From Puccinellia tenuiflora (taxonomy: Eukaryota > Streptophyta > Magnoliopsida > Poales > Poaceae): 64,000 bases of DNA. The translations under genes were made by a program, and so were the position numbers. Below the pieces are notes generated by a model. The model was not told the origin of the DNA. It searched no databases and saw nothing but the letters and a program-made list of their open reading frames with translations. The stretch is from positions 345,460 to 409,459 of the forward strand of contig QRDG01000518.1 in NCBI GenBank assembly GCA_012064385.1. The letters are read 5' to 3'. The first letter of the stretch is position 1, and each line of letters begins with the position of its first letter. Below, piece by piece: positions 59,288 through 64,000 of the stretch.

Positions 59288-60203
59288 AAAGAAATACAAC
59301 TCCGTCACATGGGTGAGTTAGTTTGAGGGTCCCAACAGGAGTTAATGGGATGATCCCAGACCTAGATCCGACATATATACATCACTGCTTATGTTGTGCT
59401 GCCCGGTGAACCACAGCACCGCCGCGTGCGCCCGCCATGGATGACCTTCGCTGCACGCCTGCATGCATGAGCCGCCGACATCCAAGAGTCCACCGACCGC
59501 GAGAACCCCTAACACGCACGCACGCACGCACGCACCGGCCAAGCTGATGATAATTACCGGCGTACGTACTGGGCGGCGTTGAGGACGCAGTTGAGCAACG
59601 TCGGCGGTGACCGGCGGCCGATACGTACGGACGTCGGCTTCCACGTACGGCGAGGTCCTCGAACCATGCACACCTCTACCTTTTCCCCGCCGATTCCCAG
59701 CCCCTGCAAAACACAGATCGCGTTCCACGTTAGAAACCCAAAGAAACGATGGTTGTCTTTTTCCCATCACATGCAGGGGCGCATGCACCATTACAACCTA
59801 TTATACCTTTCCTTCTTCTCGCGGAGCAACTGGAGGAAACGGCGGTTGTCCTCATGGGTGAGCGGCGGCGACGGCCTGTACTCCATCCTCGTCGCTGGCC
59901 GACGATCGACGGCATTTCCGGCAGCAACGACGGAAGCGGCTGCTATGCTTCTCCTCGTGGTGCACGAGCATGCATGGGAATGCATGTATAGTGTGTAGTG
60001 TGTGCACGAGCAGCAGAATGTTTACAATTCGTAGCCAAGAGGTCTTCGGTTTGATACCCGCGTTTTCCACTCGTTTCTTAGTACTCCTATATCTCTCCAC
60101 GATCTTCTGCTGCTACAGTGGAGTATGGACTACTTGCCTTAACTAGGTTCTCTCCGATTGGTAATTGTAGACGTTGTGAACTGCGAGGACGAATAAAAAA
60201 ATG
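59288..60203 (-). pseudogene. Duplicate of the ABCG 5' end (copy 3)
   Basis: Very similar to copy 2: exon 1 remnant 59886-59817, exon 2 remnant 59703-59572, upstream DNA to about 60203. Differences include two extra G at the exon 2 acceptor, GTACG-type small duplications in exon 2 and at the donor (which loses the copy 1 junction), and a CACG microsatellite at 59516-59537. Copies 2 and 3 are closer to each other than to the gene at 42290-43080. Confidence 0.8.
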
Positions 60204-62049
60204 CAGCAACTTGCCCTAAGAATTTTTTTGTGAGTGTTGGGTCGTTCCACTTCCACGGATCAGTTTTATGCAAACGAATAAAAACATAGAGTCTGGTTCC
60301 GATGGGAGCGCACAAATTGAGCCCGGGCTATATATGGCCCAGATTTTTTTTAAGCTGAAAATGGTATTTCGAAATTTCAAAAAAAAATCTGAACCTTTTT
60401 GTATATATACATGAAGATCAATAATTTGTATGAACGTGTACCTTTTTTTGGAAAATACTTATATTTTGGCTACACAAAATGTGCCTCTAAGTAGGCATTA
60501 AAATCTTTTTTGCTCTTCACTTTTATATTGTGTATAGCATGAACGAAAACACAATTCTTTCAACTTTGGTAGATACATGGTAGATATCTATTGTACTATT
60601 ATAACATTTTCAGATTTTGTTTTAAGACAAAAGGAAGCTTTTGACTTTAAAAAAGCAGGTTGCATGTGGCGCGGGCTCTCTTTTCAGATTTCCGGGGTTT
60701 TCAAAAATGGCACCCAAAGGACATCTTATATCTGATAAGGAAGACAAAGACCGGAACAATGGGAAGACGAAACCACCAGTAAAAAATAAAAAAGATTTTG
60801 AAAATCATACTAGCCGTTTTCTTCCTCCGATTGTATGCTGCCATCGAAGATTGAAAATTGCACTGAAACAATAGTTAAGGAAAAGTACACCGGCCAAGCT
60901 TTAAAGATCGCAATAGCCACCTGCCGCTTGAAACGAGATCTAGAAATCACTGAAGAAACATCGGTTCAAGCATCATCCCATGCAGTACATGCTTGCAATC
61001 CATCACCACCGGTCCAGAGATTTGTCGCAGAACAACACAAAAGAAGATGTCGAAGTCGCCACAGCAATAGTGAGGTAATTGCTCTCCTTGATGGACACAC
61101 CATCTGTTAAGATTCGAAAAGAGCAAACACAAACTCTTACAGGCCCTTCGTCGGTGCCGGATCGGATGTCGTCAAGATACAGAGAGGCCGGAGAGAGCTT
61201 ATTTCAACAATCCATCGCCGCCACCACCTCGTTACTGTACTCCTTGCTAACAAACCTGCTCCTAACTTCCTATACATATTATTTGCGGTATGATGGAGCA
61301 TTTTGTGTTCCTCTTTAACTATTGATAGTTGACATCAACTTTGTTTTACAAGAAAATGAAAAACATACATATATGTTCTAAAAATTATTTCCTTTTGTAT
61401 TATTAGTCCATTGACATGGACTACTTACTCCATGTTAACTTGACTTCAGTTTACTTGAGTTGTCGAAGAGTTCATTTTTGGACTTGATACTTCTTCGTTC
61501 ATTCTTGGATGTTCCCCTTCTACTTTCTTAGTGCATTAGAAGGTTCACCCTATTAGAATGAGTTTGCCTCAGCAATGCTTATAGCACCTTGTCTGAATTG
61601 CTGTGCATTTTTGTTTGTAATTAATTCATATGAGATAAGCTAATCCTGCTTGACAATGGTCAACTGAAACACCAGGATACAACATGGATGCTGAAAGTGA
61701 TACGGTGTGCACGTTTTGATTTTTTGTGTGTGTTAGCTCTTGAGCTGATCGAACGAGATCTTGGACACATGGTGCAGGGATACGGGCTTGGATGGAGAAC
61801 TAACTTGAATGGCTGATGGGTTGGCTCTAGGCGAGTCATGGATATCGGTGCAAAAATTAACTTCTCTTTAATAGTAAATTTTTTTACGTACTCTTTAATA
61901 GTAATTTAAAAAAGGAAGAGTATTATCTCTAAAAAAAGGTGCAGAGAGGAAATGTCTTTTGGTACAAAAATAGCATATGGAATCATGGCATTATTTCTCC
62001 GACGGGTCCAAAATCCAAATCATCAAACATAAAGTTGGAGACGTCGGGC
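60204..62049. other. Unassigned intergenic DNA
   Basis: AT-rich with poly-T and poly-A tracts. Frames at 60641-60874 and 60835-61110 are short, basic and without a recognised domain. The stretch 60380-60660 (repeated TTTTTGG and ATGAACGTGTACC text) looks like transposon-derived sequence, but no ends were found. Confidence 0.35.
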
Positions 62050-63009
62050 CTAGATAGAGGGATGAAGGAGGTGTCCCGCAAAGACAATTGCACCGGTGGC
62101 CTCTTCCACTACGAAGTAGGCAAACGGATGGTCAGCTACGAAATCCACTCGTGGAGGCGGCTGAGCCGGTCTCATCGCACATCCACGTTTCATTTTAATC
62201 AGTGGCGGCGCCAGAACGGAGCGACACCTCAGGCCACCCCGGGCCACGTCCAGTGCACTGTAGCTACAGCTACAGTCAAGCTTCTAAGTTGACCGCACAC
62301 CCCAGGCCACGGCCCTGGCTGCCCGGGGCCTGGCTCCGCCCCTGATTTTAATCATGGTGACAGCCGCGGCTTCGGTGCCTTCCTCGTTCACCTCGATGAC
62401 CGCCTTGTGGATCACCTCGCTTACGACTAGTGGCACATCATCACGCTCTACCATGCCAGACAGATCTGCCTGTGCCTGGTCACCGAACGGCAAGAACTTA
62501 AACCTGGGCACCTGGAACTTGCCGACGGCGATCATCTTCTTCGGCAGGTGCTCGTGAAGGAAGCCGGGCCGGGATGCCATCATGTCTAGCAGGTTCGGCA
62601 AGCCGTCACGGGCATCTGGGAGGAAGATGCACATAGAGAATTTTGTATATATATAGCCTGTCAACACGTGAGCATAATTAACGGAATGCATTAGTGTGGC
62701 CGGCCGGGAGGAGTAAAATCTGGAAAACTATGGAAACGTACTGTGTGACTAATCAAGAACGAAACGTACCGTGGTGGCTGGACTTACGGTTGCGCCATCT
62801 GGTACCGGAGTTTGAGCACCTTGAACCCGTCGTGCACGGCGATGAACTGGGGGTCCGAACGCTGCATGAAGGGCACGTCGACGGCGCCGCCGTCGAGCCG
62901 GTAGAAGAGCTTGTCCTTGGTGCGCTCCTTGTCGAAGGGCTTGTCCCACTTGCCCTTGAAGTACACGGCGTTGCCGAGCACGACGCGGGTGAGCGGTGTG
63001 ATTGACCGC
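62050..63009 (-). pseudogene. Plant serpin, 3' part, disrupted by two transposons
   Basis: Minus strand: exon fragment 63009 to about 62787 (VVLGNAVYFKGKWDKPFD, VDVPFMQRS, FIAVHDGFKVLKL); GT donor near 62785; intron; acceptor near 62665; then the last exon. That exon holds FSMCIFLPDARDGL, the PRFKF strand and the hinge EVNEEGTEAAAVT. It is interrupted by a MITE at 62200-62344 and resumes with the loop end and the serpin signature VDFVADHPFAYFVVE...GAIVFAGH, stopping at 62050. The family inhibits serine or cysteine proteases by a reactive-centre-loop trap. The N-terminal half is removed by the CACTA element at 63010. The MITE introduces a stop, so the loop and C-terminal strands are lost. Apart from the insertions the codons look well kept, suggesting recent inactivation. 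Confidence 0.85.
62200..62344. mobile_element. hAT-type MITE (145 bp) in the serpin reactive loop
   Basis: Terminal inverted repeats CAGTGGCGGCGCCAG and CTGGCTCCGCCCCTG (13 of 15 positions pair) bound the insert. An 8-bp TSD ATTTTAAT is perfect at 62192-62199 and 62345-62352. TSD length and CAGGGGCGG-type ends fit non-autonomous hAT elements. No coding capacity. Confidence 0.9.
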
Positions 63010-64000
63010 CACTACGGCAGAATGTTTCTTTGCCGTGCGGCCAAATCACACGGCAAAGGCCGAAAACTGCTCGGCAAAGCCATTGCCAGGCGGCTTTGCA
63101 CGGCAAAGTCCTGCTCGGCAAAGCCTACTTTGCCGTGCACCTCGCCCTGTTCGCACGGCAAAGCCCATTGCCGTGTGCCCTCTATATTGACGTGTGCTGT
63201 CAACCTTTGCCGTGTGCTGCTTGATTGCCGTGCGCCAAGGTTTTGCCGTGCGCTGACCCTAATACCTGCACGGCAAAGAGCTCGACGTTGCCGTGCGCAA
63301 CTCCCAAATCCTGCACGGCAAAGAACTCGCCAGGAGCACAGCCCTGTTGCCAGGATCACAGGTTGGCACCTTTGCCGTGTGTCCTTTGCCGTGTGCATTT
63401 GCACGGCAAAGGCCCCGTCATTTTTTTTCTTTTATTCCTTGCATTTGCAAAAAATACACAAATATATATATGATCCAGCAGCACAATATGATCCACAATA
63501 TCACCAGAGCAATACTGCCCGTCACTAATATGAATTTCGGTAATAAAAAGTATAATGCGTTTTAGACAAATATGCAGGTACAGTATATCTAGGTAGGCAA
63601 AATCTCATATAAAATTCAATAAAAACACAATACAGAACATAATTAACCATCTGATACAACATTAAACACAGTAGTACTATGCTACTTAGCAGTACATGTT
63701 AGGGATAATGAAAAATAGTTAAGACGGGGCTTCGCATGGTTTCTTCACTAGTCACCAGCTCAAAGCAGCAGCTATTCCTCGCTGTCGCTCTTCTCCGTCA
63801 GCTCCTGGGGTACCACGTATTCAGAATCCATGTACACTGCAGTTCATCTATTATATGAGAGAGGTGAAGTTAAGGAACACTAAACTAACTTTCCACTTAA
63901 TTTCAGGAACTGATTAAAGAAAGATTCAGCTCCAGCTGCGCTTCACATCTTCACGAGGGACAAGGCAAACTTACTGGATCAGTTCGGACATTGCATATGT
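63010..64000 (+). mobile_element. CACTA (En/Spm) transposon terminus, continuing off-window
   Basis: The element starts CACTACGGCAGAATG at 63010, directly against serpin codons. In the first 400 bp the subterminal motif TTTGCCGTGY or its complement occurs about 16 times in both orientations, the transposase-binding layout typical of CACTA ends. 63420-64000 is AT-rich and probably non-coding interior or 3' UTR of the transposase genes; no domain is visible there. The other end and the 3-bp TSD lie outside the window. Confidence 0.85.

Noticed and set aside
60641..61110. Two Lys/Arg-rich frames as possible small genes
   Set aside because: No recognisable domain, no consistent splice sites, and surrounding DNA looks transposon-derived.

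Overview
This window comes from a large, repeat-dense grass (Poaceae) genome, most probably a pooid or Triticeae-type species. The evidence is nested Copia and Gypsy LTR retrotransposons, a Gypsy element carrying a spliced antisense gene, grass-type tRNA-derived SINEs, a CACTA transposon end, and two plant genes with canonical GT-AG introns: a PDR/ABCG transporter and a serpin. There are no bacterial-type operons. Single N characters at 12459 and 58901 mark assembly joins.

Layout. 1-3345 holds LTR-element debris: a minus-strand long LTR with an array of 13-bp palindromes, a scrap of Gypsy RNase H, and a minus-strand Gypsy gag with PBS and truncated LTR. 3346-23181 holds two head-to-tail copies of one non-autonomous, gag-only Copia-like element (LTRs of 2.3-2.5 kb) separated by the N at 12459. 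23182-29390 is the 3' half of another Gypsy element: integrase on the plus strand, a six-exon gene on the minus strand, then the 3' LTR. 29391-32433 has no recognisable gene.

32434-43004 (minus) is a full-length 22-exon PDR-type ABCG transporter, now a likely pseudogene: frameshifts lie in NBD2 and near the C-terminus, and one exon junction is out of phase. Its introns hold a SINE with a perfect target-site duplication (TSD) and other repeat-like DNA. 43085-46442 carries a tandem repeat block, a second SINE and a LINE 3' end. 46443-56507 is a decayed Copia element split by a young, structurally intact Copia element (50686-55797) with perfect TSD AAGTC and a 1518-residue open polyprotein. 56640-57715 and 59288-60203 are two degenerate extra copies of the 5' end (exons 1-2 and upstream DNA) of the ABCG gene, separated by minisatellite-like DNA, the second N and a MITE-like repeat.

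62050-63009 (minus) is a serpin pseudogene hit twice: a 145-bp hAT-type MITE with perfect 8-bp TSD sits in the reactive-centre-loop codons, and a CACTA transposon end (63010 to window end) truncates the 5' side.

The most interesting signal is shared LTR promoter architecture. Two related LTR families carry arrays of different 13-bp odd palindromes (CCGGAGTCTCCGG or GCGGTACTACCGC) ending about 45 bp upstream of a TATA box, and that TATA box itself lies in the loop of a short inverted repeat.
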